Shown here: piece by piece, positions 36,600-48,310 of the stretch
How the letters are laid out: each line of letters begins with the position of its first letter
Numbering within the stretch: the first letter of the stretch is position 1
Origin: Ochotona curzoniae
Taxonomy: Eukaryota > Chordata > Mammalia > Lagomorpha > Ochotonidae
Length of the DNA stretch: 64,000 nt
Direction of reading: 5' to 3'
Assembly: GCF_017591425.1 (NCBI RefSeq)
Contig: NW_024467121.1
Coordinates: 20,100,707-20,164,706 of the forward strand
Made by a program: the position numbers and the translations under genes
The notes under the pieces: model-generated
The model's input: the letters and a program-made list of their open reading frames with translations, nothing else
What the model was told of the DNA's origin: nothing
The model's database searches: none

Positions 36600-37140
36600 T
36601 AAGTAGTAGAATAAGAAACAAAAGTTATAATTCTAACAAAATATTTTGCTTAGCCAAATAACATCCAATCCATTCACATTTAACTATGTAAACAATGTAA
36701 TTGTGAATGAAGTCTTTCATATAGTCCTTATGCTAAGCTTCAAAATCTGGTGTGCATTTTGTACTCATAGCACATATCAATTCAGACTGGGCATATTTCA
36801 AGTACTAGACAGTCACATGGGGGTGGTGGCCACCAAACTAGACAGAGCAGCTCTAACTAATTTATTGGTCTGATTGCAGAAGCCATAAACCTGGTATTTT
36901 TCTAATACAGGTAAATTACAAGTGCTGCTCAAAATAGCTTATTTTGACAGCGTAGTTGTTCCCCTGTGTTATGCTGTAATTGAGGTTTTGGCCCAGCCTG
37001 GGCCCTCTGGTACAGGCATATTTAGTGGAATGAATGCCCAGAGTGCTTTGACTTCACCAGTGAAAGCTAATGGTTATACACAAAGAACGAATCAGCTCAA
37101 GACTTGCCTGTGTTCATGAAGGACAAAGGGTCAGACTGAA
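36600..37140. promoter_or_regulatory. Candidate conserved noncoding block
   Basis: Repeat-free DNA with homeobox and forkhead-like cores, for example ctatgtaaacaatgtaattg near 36685 and caggtaaattacaagtgctg near 36908, then a balanced-composition stretch up to 37140. Not coding in any frame for long. Constraint is inferred only. Confidence 0.3.
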
Positions 37141-38459
37141 GGGGATATGTGGGGTCCAGAATTAAACAGGACTAATGTTATTCCGGTTGTTTAACACACT
37201 TTCCCATCACCCAATCTAACATTCGCCTTCAGTGAATTTTTCTTTTTGCCATTCAAAGATCCTCTCTTTTCACCTAATGGCGTGTCTGTTAGGATTTCCT
37301 TTGGCTAGCTGCTACAGGATCCACGATCCAATGCACTATGTAGAAATATGTTCAGTTTTGAGTAAATGCTATTATTGTTCAACTCCATCCATGACAGACT
37401 GCTTAAGAAGCTTACCCAGGAGCTTTCTGTGATATACTCAATTTTGTAAACTAAATTTACAGTTGCTTAAGAGTCTTTGTGATAAGACAGCAACAGTGCT
37501 CCACTCTTACCTTATATCCTAGCACAGCTATTAGCATCACCTTCATAAGCATTAACTTTGAAAGTAAATGGATATACAGAAAACATGTATAGACTTACAT
37601 TCTCACAGATGAAGTGTATAATTTAGACTAGCATACTGGGAAGTGAAGATAAGTTTTAGTATGCATCTCTATTCCCAACTAAGTTAAATTTACTTTGAGA
37701 ATAGCATATTAGACTTTCTACCATTATTTATACCTACCTACACTGTCATGATACATGTAAAAAACAGAATGTTGGACTTGTGACTGTTGCTGAAGGACTA
37801 TACTTTTAGAATATGGGGGAAAACAGTGGGGTGGGGGTGAAAAGGGAGAGAAGATGGGGAGGTGTGTGGGAGAATTCCTAATTGGGTTTATTTTTTAAAA
37901 GAGTATTCAATTTTGATCCTTTATTCTTTATGTGATTGATGTTGTATTCTTCCTCTCCAACATTCCTAATACACATCTGAGGTATTTGCATGTGCAGAGG
38001 TAGAGAAGTCAGGACAGATGTTAAAGCAGAGAATCATATCTATGCAATTGCATATAATTAACTGAGAATATCATTGTTTTCCCTCTAGTACATGATGATC
38101 TGTCTGAAAATGTTTATATTTCTCTAATTTGAACAAAAATTTCATTTAAAAAAAGTGAATTGAGTAAATGCAGAGACTACTAAGGAATCATCAGTTGAAA
38201 CTCTATGGAGAAAAAGAATAGCAGAGAGCAACATGATCCTTTTGTTTGTATGGTTCTGACGGAAGGAAGTAAATGTACTTCCTGACACTTGCTCTGCATA
38301 CTAAATAAATCCTTCTTAGATGAATAACTAAATGAGACAGAAGATCCGCCAGATGACTTTTTTCTTCTCAGTAGTTTTGCTACTGCTCCCCTGCTCCTAG
38401 CAAATAGGTCTGAATAGAATTGTGACAGTTGAATCAGCTTCCTATATCTGATACATTAG
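37141..38459. other. Unassigned DNA
   Basis: A G-rich patch (ggggtgggggtgaaaaggg) is at about 37829-37850, of the kind seen in some L1 3' untranslated regions, but no LINE sequence flanks it clearly. Confidence 0.4.
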
Positions 38460-39023
38460 ATGTCTTCATTATTTAACCCGCCCATACTGAAATCCATTCC
38501 ACGTCACCTGTCACACTCTTACTCGAGTTTAATCTGCAAGTGGGGTCAGTGGTTTGAGGCCTCTCCTCTGAGTTTTTCAAGTGAAGCTGTAGCTACCTGG
38601 GCCCCAGGATCTGCAATGATGAGCCCAATGGCCTGTGTATTTTCTGTCCCATGGGTCATCCTGAAGGCCTCCACAGAAACTTCACAAAATCTTCTGGGTC
38701 AATTGGTGTATGATAGAAAAGGCTTTAAAGCCACCACAGAAGCCTAACAACTACGGCAGTAGCATTTGTGGGCTGTTGCTGGATCTTTGATCTGCCCTTT
38801 GGAGCATGCAGCAAGCCTTGCAACCTGGATTGACCCAGGCCTGGTCAGCTAGCAGTGAATGCTGCACTCCTGGGAAACATACATGCCAAATGGGATGCCT
38901 GAGATCCAGGTGGGGGTCCCTGGACCTGGACCCGGACCCAGCATTTACATCCTCCTTGCAAGCAGCAGTTCCTGAGTCCCAGGATCTACACTGCAGATGA
39001 CCTTGAATGAAGTCCATTTCCAC
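38460..39023. other. Moderately GC-rich block of unknown origin
   Basis: Open frames on both strands (95 codons plus, 90 codons minus) with no recognisable motif. The block contains a small near-repeat ggacctggacccggaccc at about 38921-38938. It could be an unrecognised lagomorph LTR or a degraded retrocopy. Confidence 0.35.
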
Positions 39024-39239
39024 AGAACCTACTTAACGTTTTCTTAGGAATCAAGCCATTTCAGGATGCATATGGTTAAAAAACACAAATAGATCAATTA
39101 TAGAATCAACTAACAATATATACCTTACTCTCTTATTAGTCCTAGTTTATAGCAAGGTGACAGAGAATTGAGCCTATTTTAGTCTTTGGTTTTCATTTCT
39201 AAATTGTATGCAGGAAGTAAATGGTACTGGAAAAATGGA

Positions 39240-39440
39240 GCTGGAGAATTTTAGCTTTAAACCCTGCTAACTCTGTGTGACATATCCATAAATTTTAGGA
39301 CCTTTCAGAGACTTGGTTTTCAATCTACAAAATAAAGTTGAAAACACATGCTTTCTAAAATTCTTGCAAGAATGAGAGATTTAAAAATAAAACTGTCCTT
39401 TTAGTAAACGCTCAATAAATGAAATTGTAATTATTGTCAA
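39240..39440 (+). mobile_element. MIR (plus)
   Basis: Order actctgtgtgacatatcc, gagacttggttttcaatc, acgctcaataaatgaaa is sense MIR, 3' end included. Confidence 0.68.
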
Positions 39441-39639
39441 AACACATGTAAATAGTATTCTATTAACAAATGAATTTTATTATTAATAACAAGCAATTTA
39501 TGGCTTGCATAGCAACAGATTCTTACTATGCTATATAAAACTAATACTAATGTTGTATAAATAAAAATATCAAACATATTAACATATACTAAGATATGTT
39601 AAATTTTAGTTTATTAGACCTATTTTTAATGTGCTAATA

Positions 39640-39772
39640 TTATATATTATACTATACTATACTATATTATACTATATAATATTATAGTACTATAATATAC
39701 TATAAACTATTATGTATAATACAGTATATAGTACTATATAGTATAATATTATACTATATTTTAATATAGTGC
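39640..39772. repeat. AT-only, self-complementary TATAC/TATAG tract
   Basis: About 130 bp built almost only from A and T with scattered C/G in tatac and tatag motifs. Successive parts (such as tactatactatactatatta and later tagtataatattatacta) are partly complementary, so it could fold into cruciform-like structures. Confidence 0.85.
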
Positions 39773-39892
39773 TCTTCTTAATATCCAGTTACTTAGAAGC
39801 ACTGATTACTATTATTTTCTAATGCCTCAAGAAAAAAGCTTCTCTTAATATTTTTAGCTAGTTTGTATATTATGAAAAAACCTATCGAAGAA

Positions 39893-39967
39893 TGTCAAAC
39901 TTTGTGCACCAGTATAAACTTTTAATTGCACGTTTTCACAGATTTTCTGATGTGCACTTGTACAATT
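39893..39967. mobile_element. MITE-like half element
   Basis: Reads ttgtgcaccagtataaac and gttttcacagattttctgat, the right half of the palindromic family. Confidence 0.45.
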
Positions 39968-41879
39968 GAGAGATTAGAACAAATCCAAACTAAATTCAAT
40001 GTTCGTCTTTATGGTTTCTTCACCATAGATTCTTATAACCCTGGTACCTATTAAAACTGTTACTATTAGCAATCCCAAAGGACAAAATGGGAAAAAGAAA
40101 ACAATGGCCTAGAATGACTCATTTGTCAAAATCCTACCTTACTGGTCTTGTACTATGGAAGTTGCCCATACTGAGACAGTTCCACACTGACTTTAACTAC
40201 CACAATACTGGCTGAGTATCTGGCGTTTTCCGAACTCTGCCACGAGCCCTTAGAGATGCCATGTTTATGCATCTGGTCAGTAAACCGGCAATGAGGGCTT
40301 GCAATTTTCCTGTCCCCATGCCATGTCCTTGGCCTACACTGGTGAAAGAGATGCAGATACAGTGAAGTCAGTTATCACGAGACTCACAGCCCACTGTAGA
40401 GGTCAGCAAGTAAATAAGTGATCACTCAGGGTGTATGGAAGGCTTAGAACCAGGTTAACAGAACATGCCAAGGGCAACCACTCAGTTGTGGGGTTTTACA
40501 GATTTCTTAGCGTGGGCATAAAGGGTCAGGTAGGGAAGATAATACCTTGGTGATAGACCACAGCACACCCTAGAACCTGGAGGTTAAGAAAGCACAGCAT
40601 TGCCAAGGGAGCAGCAAGTTTCCCAGTGAGTAGAACAAAGGTAGCCCTGTGATTCCCTCAACGTGGAGTGAAGGGAACACCTCCATCAGAGTCCCCCAGC
40701 CTTGGGGTGGGAATGCGGGTTCCTGTGCCCCCACCCCCACTCCAGACCTCTACATTTTTAAACAATCTCAGGTGATTCACAGGCTGGACTGCAGCCTAAA
40801 TGGTTAGGGGCAATTGTCAGGGGTGAGAATGGAGAATGATGAGACAAAGAAAAGTGGTGAGGTCCAGGCTGTGCAGAGTGTGGAGGACCAGGCAAGGGGC
40901 CTGAGTTTCCTCTGGGGAATTACTGACAGTGGTGTGTCGATCATAGTTTGCTCATTCCTGGGTTATAACTACTGAGGTGAAGATCTCATGGGAAAACACA
41001 TATGCAATTTCACAAAATGTAAAGCACGAAAGAATGAAAGTTCTTTTTTGGGGGGGGAGGTTATCTTTTGGCTTATACTGAATCAATTCTTTTTTAAATA
41101 ATTCGCCAACAGTAACTTTCTTTGAACGTCCTTATCATAATGAGATCTGACTTATTCTACAAAGGCACCTGTGTTATTCCAGGTTTTCCAAGCTAGGTGA
41201 CAGGATCAAGATCTGATTTTGCAGGCAGTAGGAACTTCCCTTCTGGGTTTCAGCTACAGCACCATCCACAAGGTGCATCATTTGCTTTTCCTACTTGTAT
41301 TCACAGTGATGGCAATTCGTTCACAACACTTACTATGAGATGCACATTTCCACATGCATTGATTCCTATGTCCATGCTAGAACCTGACAACCTTTATTAT
41401 CAAGTGCCAATAATATGGGCCTAGACATCTTGATGCTTACTCCAAGTTCTTGCCCCTACAGAGATAAGAATTCAAAGTGCAGGCATCCACATATAAGGTG
41501 AAGGCAAGATTTACTTAAAGGAGATAAACACATTTTCAGGCATGAGTATAGGTTATCCCATATGAAGAGAGGGACCCATCTTGAGGGGCCTAGAGAGGAA
41601 TGTCCAAGCATGGTCAGAGGCCCTACCCTTACTATCAGTCTCTTGTACGAGTTAAAGGGTGGTGTCTTCACTGAATGAACACCATCCTGGCATCTCCTTC
41701 CTACTCCCTGGAGAGATGCAGATGCATTCTGTGAGAAGGCACCTGAAGCTAACAGATGAGAAGGCTTAACATTAAAAGGCAGTGTTAACAAACATTCCTG
41801 GTCATCCACAACTAACCCCCTGCCTATTCTCCCTACATCTCGAACATTGTAGAGCAATGTAGTTATGTCTTACAATGAG
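39968..41879. other. Unassigned DNA, no gene seen
   Basis: A stretch at about 40820-40960 looks like the same unnamed old interspersed repeat as 4440-4620. Nothing supports the 133-codon minus-strand open frame at 41456-41857. A run of nine G residues lies at 41050-41058. Confidence 0.4.
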
Positions 41880-41990
41880 CCCTGACATTTTACATGTGAG
41901 ACACTGAGGCTTGGAAAAGTGACACCCTAGTAAGCGACAGAACCAGAATTTGAACCCAGGGGTTCTGGGATAAACTGTGGTGCCTCATGC
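41880..41990 (-). mobile_element. MIR (minus)
   Basis: Order tttacatgtgagacactgag, gcttggaaaagtgacacc, gaatttgaacccaggggtt is the MIR complement. Confidence 0.7.
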
Positions 41991-43385
41991 ACCAACCTGA
42001 TAGAAACTAAATACATTGTGCTATTCCTTTCCATGCAGGTATACAAAAGGTATATGGGTAACTACCTTTCACACAAGTTCTGTCCCATAGTTCACATAGA
42101 CCTTGAAAGGAATTCTTCTGTAAGAGTAAAGTTGCTTGCATCCAGTTGAGTTGAGCAGGCCAATAAATAAGGCTGAAGCTCTTTGTAAGGAACTTGACAA
42201 ATGCTTCATTCACACATCTATTTCTGGCTTTATTGGCTTCATATTAAAGGTATTTTACAGCACCATAAAAACATAGGATGTGTGTATCAGCTCGTCACGG
42301 CTTCTCCGGTAGGCTTACATCATCTACAACAGGATTGATTATACCTCACCTGTCTCTGAGGCCTCAAGATCACACACTGCCTCATTTACTCCTGACAAAA
42401 CATGCTGCTACCAGGAAACATTTTCTCAAATTTGATCTACAATTGTCATTTTTCTGCTCCAGCAAGTCTCCATGATGATAAAACAAAGGCTGACATTAGC
42501 TTGCACACGATCTTGTATTTAGGAATATTTAATTTATGTGCAAGTCATTGTCAAAACCTCTTCGGTTTTCCCTACTCTGGAGAAACCGCTCCTTAGCCCT
42601 AGTTCACATAAGTCTTTAAATGAGAGTTTTCAATATTTTATCCTAATCCAAGTATCAAGTAGGTGGAGCACAACGGATCATTTCAGCCACTACTGTTCGT
42701 GAAATCCCGGCAAAGTTTCAAGCAGACTGAGCATTATGCTAAGTGGCTTATAGGACTTCATGTGGCTTATTGGTCTAAAAAGCCATAACTTTCATATCTT
42801 TATTTATTCTCTTTACATTCATATTGTCTAGAATTTCAAAAATTTGACACCTCATATCTATAAGCTATCATACTTCCAAAACTGCAGAATGGCTCCAAAA
42901 AGACAATTCTTGAACAAACTCCAGCTGTGTGTGCAGTGATCTAGCTATGTGTACAGTACACAGCAGCAGCTGCCAGGACACAATTTCTGTGCTCATTTCA
43001 AATGCTCATTCTTTACAAGCTCGGCTTCCATTTAAGTATCCCATTTATAAAATGATCTGATCCTTTTGGAAGTTACTTGATGTCACAAATCAGAAACCAT
43101 TCCTTTGAAAAAGTACTTAAAGTGCTGTAAATGATGCAGCTGAACTGTAAAAGACAGGTTCAGACAGATAAAAATGCACAACCCCTAGGGAGTTAGGTCA
43201 TTGTTAACTGAATGCAGACATAAAAGGCTACAGTATTGGAGGAGTCTAAAAACCCTAATTAGCATACAAAATAGCCATTAAACTTTTTAAAAGTTGATAC
43301 TTTACCCTTCTAGAAAAGTTCTTTTCAATCCATCCTATTTGCTGCCCAAACATTTGGTAAAACCACGTTGCAAAATCTAATAGAA
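41991..43385. promoter_or_regulatory. Repeat-poor candidate conserved noncoding DNA
   Basis: No repeat family recognised over about 1.4 kb. Composition and motif density, such as accctaattagcatacaaaa near 43252, suit constrained noncoding sequence flanking a developmental gene. This is an inference from appearance. Confidence 0.28.
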
Positions 43386-44040
43386 ACATAACATAGACTT
43401 CTAACCAATCTGTCTTCCCTTTCCTGTTCACTCTCCACCCCTTCCTCTATTCCATCTTCTGTCAAAGCTGTGGTTGCTTCAGAATACACCCTTTACATCT
43501 GCAAAAATTAAAGACCTGGCCCAATTTCCCACAGCCTGACTCAGGTGCTCACTGCAAATTTTGCAGCAGGTGTTGGCTAACAGAAGTCACAAGAAGCTGA
43601 ACATGAAGGGGATTTTTTGGCAGCCTCATTCACTAAATACAGTGTGCACAGGATTAAGGAGATCCATTAAGCCTGGAGTATTAAAAGTCAAATTCCAGAA
43701 GGGACATATTTAAAGAGTACACAAGGACGATGAATTATACAATTTTTCCTTTATCCTTAGAGTAGGAATGACTCAATCACCTTCTTTACCCTCTCCCTGC
43801 CCCCACACCTCTGCAAACATCATTTGTTATGGTTGGAATCCCCAGGTCCATGTCATGGCCTGTCAAGAGGCCAGGCAGAAGTATATCCATCAGCCAGGGG
43901 ACTCTTTGCGATTGCATTACATGTAAAAGAATAAATAGCATGCTCACTTGAATGCAGCCACAAGCAAAGCTCACTGAGGCCATGTATCACTGACAATGCA
44001 CTGACAGCGGTGAGCGGGGCCAACTGCTGTCCTCTCTGCT
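43386..44040. other. Unassigned DNA
   Basis: Pyrimidine-rich 43400-43500 may be an old L2 trace. No gene recognised. Confidence 0.4.
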
Positions 44041-44340
44041 TCTAGGGATGTCAAGGGTGGCCACCAGCCCAGGAGACAGCGTGTGTTCAGGTGCTCTCTT
44101 TGCAACTGCTTTAATTTCCATGCTCAGGAACACTTGGTCCAGTCCATTTTGCCACTTCCAGTTAATCTTATGCATATTTATGTGTCAATTATGCAAATCC
44201 CAAGATAAAAATGCATTAAGCACCCATAATTTAGACTGGTTAAGTCTATTACACGGCATAATGAAATTACTGCATGATGTCCAATTTACCTCAACACTTT
44301 CTTTAAACTGTCAGTAAGTTATTAAATAACCGTAACACAC
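44041..44340. promoter_or_regulatory. Candidate enhancer-like block with a perfect octamer
   Basis: Contains a perfect ATGCAAAT octamer (POU-factor site) at 44191-44198, preceded by tatgcatatttatgtgtcaa, and several TAAT cores downstream (cataatttagactgg, ggcataatgaaattac, gttattaaataaccg). Repeat-free. Binding and conservation were not tested. Confidence 0.38.
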
Positions 44341-44519
44341 CAAAATTTAGCTCAAGCAGGCTTCCTTTGTCTGACTCATCATGATACCGGGTAGAAAAGA
44401 AACTTCAAGCTAAATCCTCACTAAGAGGGAGAGATAAGCCAGGATGGACTTAATGAGGCATAATGTGATCAAAGTTTAAGAATGGCAACACACTGTCACT
44501 GATACAAGTTTTTGGGTAT

Positions 44520-44745
44520 TTTTTTAAAAAATCATTGGGTAACGCAACAACACAGGAGAGAGCAACTTAGGAACTAAAGTCACCTCTCTGTGGAATTCTC
44601 CTCTTGTAGTCTTACACAGACAAGCCTTGTTCCCTGAGTCATGATGAAACTGTAGGTTACTAAATTAAAATGCAATTTGAATTTTCAATATGAAAATGTC
44701 AATGTTCGCATCAGAACTAGATTAGAGGAGGATTCAGAGAAGCCA
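44520..44745. promoter_or_regulatory. Candidate conserved noncoding block
   Basis: Repeat-free sequence with a TGAGTCAT AP-1-type site at 44635-44642 and an A/T-rich homeobox-type stretch (ttactaaattaaaatgcaat). Inferred only. Confidence 0.32.
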
Positions 44746-44751
44746 CTTAAC

Positions 44752-44796
44752 ACACACACACACAGATCACACGCACGCACACACACGCACACATAA
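44752..44796. repeat. Imperfect CA/CG microsatellite
   Basis: (CA)n with interspersed CACG units, ending at cacacataac. Confidence 0.92.
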
Positions 44797-46079
44797 CACT
44801 TGAGAGCTATGAAAAATTAATTTAAGAGTCAATTTGCTCCATAGAGATTTTATATTTGAACTTTGGTAAGACCCAAAGTGCTTCATTTCACCATTCATTA
44901 GACAACATGATAGTCAAGAACCAGGCCATCATGTGAATTCAACTGGCAAACAGACAACAGGAATGGTGTGAACCAGTGATATCAATTTTCCCTCCTCTGC
45001 TACAGTATACCATTTTAATCAGCTCACACAATGATTTAAACAGCTCCTGGGCCCTGATACATTTGCATAGAGAACTCACTTCGAAGTCTATGAGAGTTGT
45101 ACTTGCTTAAGGTTATGACCTGACACCCATAGATCCATGTGTTGAGTGTCAGAGGGTACACAAAACTGGGATGGTCTATCTGAGGCTCTAACTTGAAAAG
45201 TTGGCCAAAGGAACAGTTTCCAGGGTCATTCCCTAAAGCAGTCAAACATCATCCTGGGAAATCAAGAGAACTAGGGAGTCAGGAGCATTTACCATTTTCT
45301 TGGCTGTCACACGGGCAGACTGAAACAGCGCCTGCTGCCTCCACATCACCCTGGATTGAAGTACGTTGCCTGCAAGCAGAGTTCACCTACACTCTGGGTG
45401 AGAACAAACAGGTCACCAAGAGCATCTCAAAGGAGAGCCATCAGCCAGCATTTATAACAAACTTGGACTGGATGGAGCCTGTCCTTCTCACAAATCACCA
45501 TCAGACAACTGGTGACCACAACAGAGACAGTGGGACTTCTTCGAAAAGGATGGCTTCTTTGTGCCTAGGATCCTAGAAGTAACACTGTGAAAATATTCTA
45601 GCCATGCCCATTAACTAGCAAAAAAAAAAAAAAGGTCAGTAACAAAAGAATCTATTTGTGTGTGAATCAACAGAGCATCAAAGAGGTGAGGTCAATCAAA
45701 GGCTTATTCTATTGGTTTTAACTCGCTCTGGGTTTAGAGAACTATGGTCACTCTAAAAAAGATTTTTGACATGTATGATTAAATAAATTCTTTCCAGCAT
45801 TATCTAAAACGTTTGATCCACCCACTTGGAATTGAAGGTGGATATAGCAGATATCAAACAGTCCCTTTCATTAGCTGGGCTTTTAATGGAAAATCCCTTT
45901 CTCAAATAAAAGCAAACTCCAGCCAAGGAGAACAAGTGCTCAGACTCCCAAGGAGACTTCCCAGTTCTGAATGTTATAGGACCAAGTTCAAGATTGGAGC
46001 AGTGCTCTGAAATCTTCTCTGCAGCTCTGCTAGTTCCCAGAGAACACACACCAGTTTCCAGAATGCATTAACCTACTTT
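44797..46079. other. Repeat-poor flank of the candidate exon; possible constrained patch at 45.64-45.95 kb
   Basis: The 127-codon plus-strand open frame 45193-45576 is followed by an A13 run at 45621-45633 but has no AATAAA and no recognisable domain. I do not call it a gene. TCF/LEF-like atcaaag cores lie near 45677 and 45696. Confidence 0.35.
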
Positions 46080-46532
46080 CCTCGGAGAGGATTCCCTCAT
46101 TCCCCTACTCTGAAAAGGAGGAGGAGGAAAGAGCGCATTTCAAGTGGGAGCTGGGCAAGCTCTTTGCCTTGAACATGTTATCCGTCCCGCAGAACAGCAA
46201 CATAGCCTGAGCAATCGGTACTTCCTGCAAATGAACAGCTCCGAGGGTTACACAGCCCCAAAGCAAGAGTGACTGCAAATCCCACTAAAATATGGCTGTC
46301 AAAAAAACCGAGAGCGAACTCATTGACTAAGATGCCCATTGTCCACACTGACAGATGGCTCTCCCCTTTGCACAGACTGCACTGCCTCGCAGGCAAGCCT
46401 ATTCTTTGAGATCCGGTTGCATTCGCTAGCCTAGTTCTGAAATAAGACAAAAGCTCAAGCAGCCTCCCGTTCAGGCAATCTTTTCAGTACCTCCAAGCGA
46501 AGGCAAAGGAAACCGAGCCACACTTCTCTTAC
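46080..46532 (-). promoter_or_regulatory. Candidate intron-side regulatory sequence next to a minus-strand first exon
   Basis: Repeat-free, balanced in composition and with more CpGs than the window average (for example ccgagggttacacag and accgagagcgaactc). It lies directly downstream of the putative splice donor on the minus strand, where conserved first-intron sequence is common. Confidence 0.35.
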
Positions 46533-46800
46533 CTTCGTCCTCATTGGAGACAGGAGCCCTTCCATTTTGGCGGAATCCTCATGCCAGTTTCTCTCCTCTG
46601 CAAGTTACTCTGTCTGCCAGCTGTCCTTAAGCATCCCACATGAAAAGAGCCATGTCGGGAGCTGCCAGCAGCTCCCCCTTTCCGGGGTGGCGCGACTGCA
46701 CCACCACCGGTTCTAACTTGAATCTCGAGTGCCTGAAAAGCGCTGTGCCTGCTCCTCGCCCTCTTTCCCCCTTTTTCTCTTCTCCCGCACTCTCTCCTCC
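46533..46800 (-). other. Candidate 5' exon (start codon to splice donor) of an unidentified gene
   Basis: On the minus strand an ATG at 46565-46563 lies in strong start context (A at -3, G at +4) and opens an 11-codon frame, MEGLLSPMRTK, which ends exactly at 46533. The next bases are GTAAGAG, giving AAG|GTAAGAG, very close to the consensus donor, in phase 0. Upstream on the minus strand is a GC-richer leader with CpGs (about 46640-46760) and an overlapping frame of 104 codons (46855-46541) in another phase, which would act as an upstream open frame. The 5' end at 46800 is a guess. I do not recognise the peptide, so I give no gene name. It would be an alternative first exon if other promoters exist further away. 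Confidence 0.42.
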
Positions 46801-46860
46801 CTCTGTCTTTCCATAATCTCCCTATAGCTCTCTGCGTGCCACACTCATTTGACAAATGAT
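46640..46860 (-). promoter_or_regulatory. Candidate core promoter / CpG-enriched patch
   Basis: CpGs are locally frequent (gtggcgcgactgcacc, cttgaatctcgagtgcc), which is unusual in this window. A long pyrimidine tract on the plus strand (46745-46815) gives a purine-rich leader on the minus strand. A ctatagggagattatgg stretch (minus strand, about 46810-46826) is the only weak TATA-like candidate. Confidence 0.33.
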
Positions 46861-47020
46861 CCCCGTCTTGGGTTACACATCTGAGCCAAGAAAAGTGATC
46901 TGAACCAACTCACAGGGCAGATTTCCCCGGACAGGAGACTAGGGGAGCTGAGCTTTGCTGAGCATTCTGCCACCTTTAACTTTAGCTCTGCAGCTGATTT
47001 CCTCTGGAGCAGACTATTCT

Positions 47021-47067
47021 GCATGCATGCATGCATTCACTCATTCATTCATTCATTCATTCATTCC
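47021..47067. repeat. (ATGC)n-(ATTC)n tetranucleotide repeat
   Basis: Three to four gcat/atgc units followed by about eight cattcatt-type units. Confidence 0.95.
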
Positions 47068-48209
47068 TCTTTGAAGAAATGGGACCCTCACTGGTGGGAA
47101 TGTCTCCAAGTTGATACCAGCAACTTAGCTGCCTTGTCGGCTTGTGTGTAGAAAGCTGAAAAAAAATCTCTACCATGTTAGTGTTTCTAAATATTCATGT
47201 GTTCATCCCAGTGTTGCAACAACAGCTAGTTGACTGAAATTTTGGTAGTTTGACCAGATGCTTACAAGCATGTAAGTGCAGATTCTTCTTAGTGAAAGTA
47301 TTGAACATTGATTTATGGACTCCATTCCTGAACAGCTGAGCATTAAATAATAAGTATGTGTGCTGTCCCAGACTCGAAATAAATCAAGATTGACTGCTTC
47401 ATTCAGCATTATTGGTCATGTGGAAAAAGTTGACAAGGAAAGAAAAATGGCAACGACCTGGGTCAGAGTCTAATGAAGTTGAAAGATGAATTTTTCTCAA
47501 ATTTCCTTATGCTTGAAGAATTCTCTATGGGGGAGTTTATTTATTTATTTATTTACTTTTTTTACCACCTCTATTTCAAGTAGTGACTCCTTCATCGGAG
47601 CTAGGACATTCCTGTCAGTATAAGGGTACAAGGATACATTCACATCACACATATGATTCATCCCCACATATGCCCCATATGTGAACCCTCAATAATCTTC
47701 AAGGTTGATGCCCTTGAGATGTGACTTACCCCTCCTGCTATCTGCTATTCTTGTACCTGATGCCTTAAAATACTTCTAAGGTAGGGTAATACACACTGTT
47801 TTCCAAATGCAACCATTAATTGATGGTGTTAACCTACAATTAAGTCACGTCTTTCTCCTGCAGTAGGCATAACTACATTCTGAAGAACTTCAGAAACTAC
47901 ATCAATTATGTTACTCAGCCTCTTCCCTACATTCACATCCTTGGCTAATCTCCTATGTTCTTTTCCTAGCCCTTGTCTACTTCACCTTAGGTTCAAGTGT
48001 GTAACTTCATTCTTATTTGCCCAGTTACTCACAGCCTTTGATCAGAATGTTAATATCTTGATGAACCTTCAGAAGCCTCCATATGTCACTCACCCTGTCC
48101 TAATAGGAAACATCATTTCCATTTCTGCAGCCCATGGCCCTTATCTCCTTTGTCTTAACAACGTTTTTTTTTTTTTTATTCAGCATCTTAGTGTTTAGGA
48201 TTCTGCAAC
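47068..48209. other. Unassigned DNA with a (TTTA)n and a T run
   Basis: (TTTA)n at 47535-47556 and a T13-14 run at 48165-48178. No gene recognised. 47180-47480 is repeat-free and may be upstream flank of the candidate promoter. Confidence 0.45.
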
Positions 48210-48310
48210 CTTTGGTTTATTCATTCACTCAACAAATAATTACAACATCTTTTCTATATTCTGATGATATAGTGGAGGACAGGGCATAACAGGCCCTGTC
48301 CCCAGGACCC
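48210..48310 (+). mobile_element. Possible old L2/L3-type fragment
   Basis: The phrase attcattcactcaacaaat then gtggaggacagggcataac resembles an old LINE region. Low confidence. Confidence 0.3.

Noticed and set aside
45193..45633. 127-codon frame followed by A13 as a processed pseudogene
   Set aside because: No polyadenylation signal before the A run, no duplication, no recognised protein.
46541..46855. 104-codon minus-strand frame as a protein
   Set aside because: Basic, low-complexity sequence from a CpG-enriched leader; more likely an upstream frame in a 5' untranslated region.
47021..47067. CRISPR-like regular array
   Set aside because: Simple tetranucleotide repeat in a mammalian genome, with no spacers.
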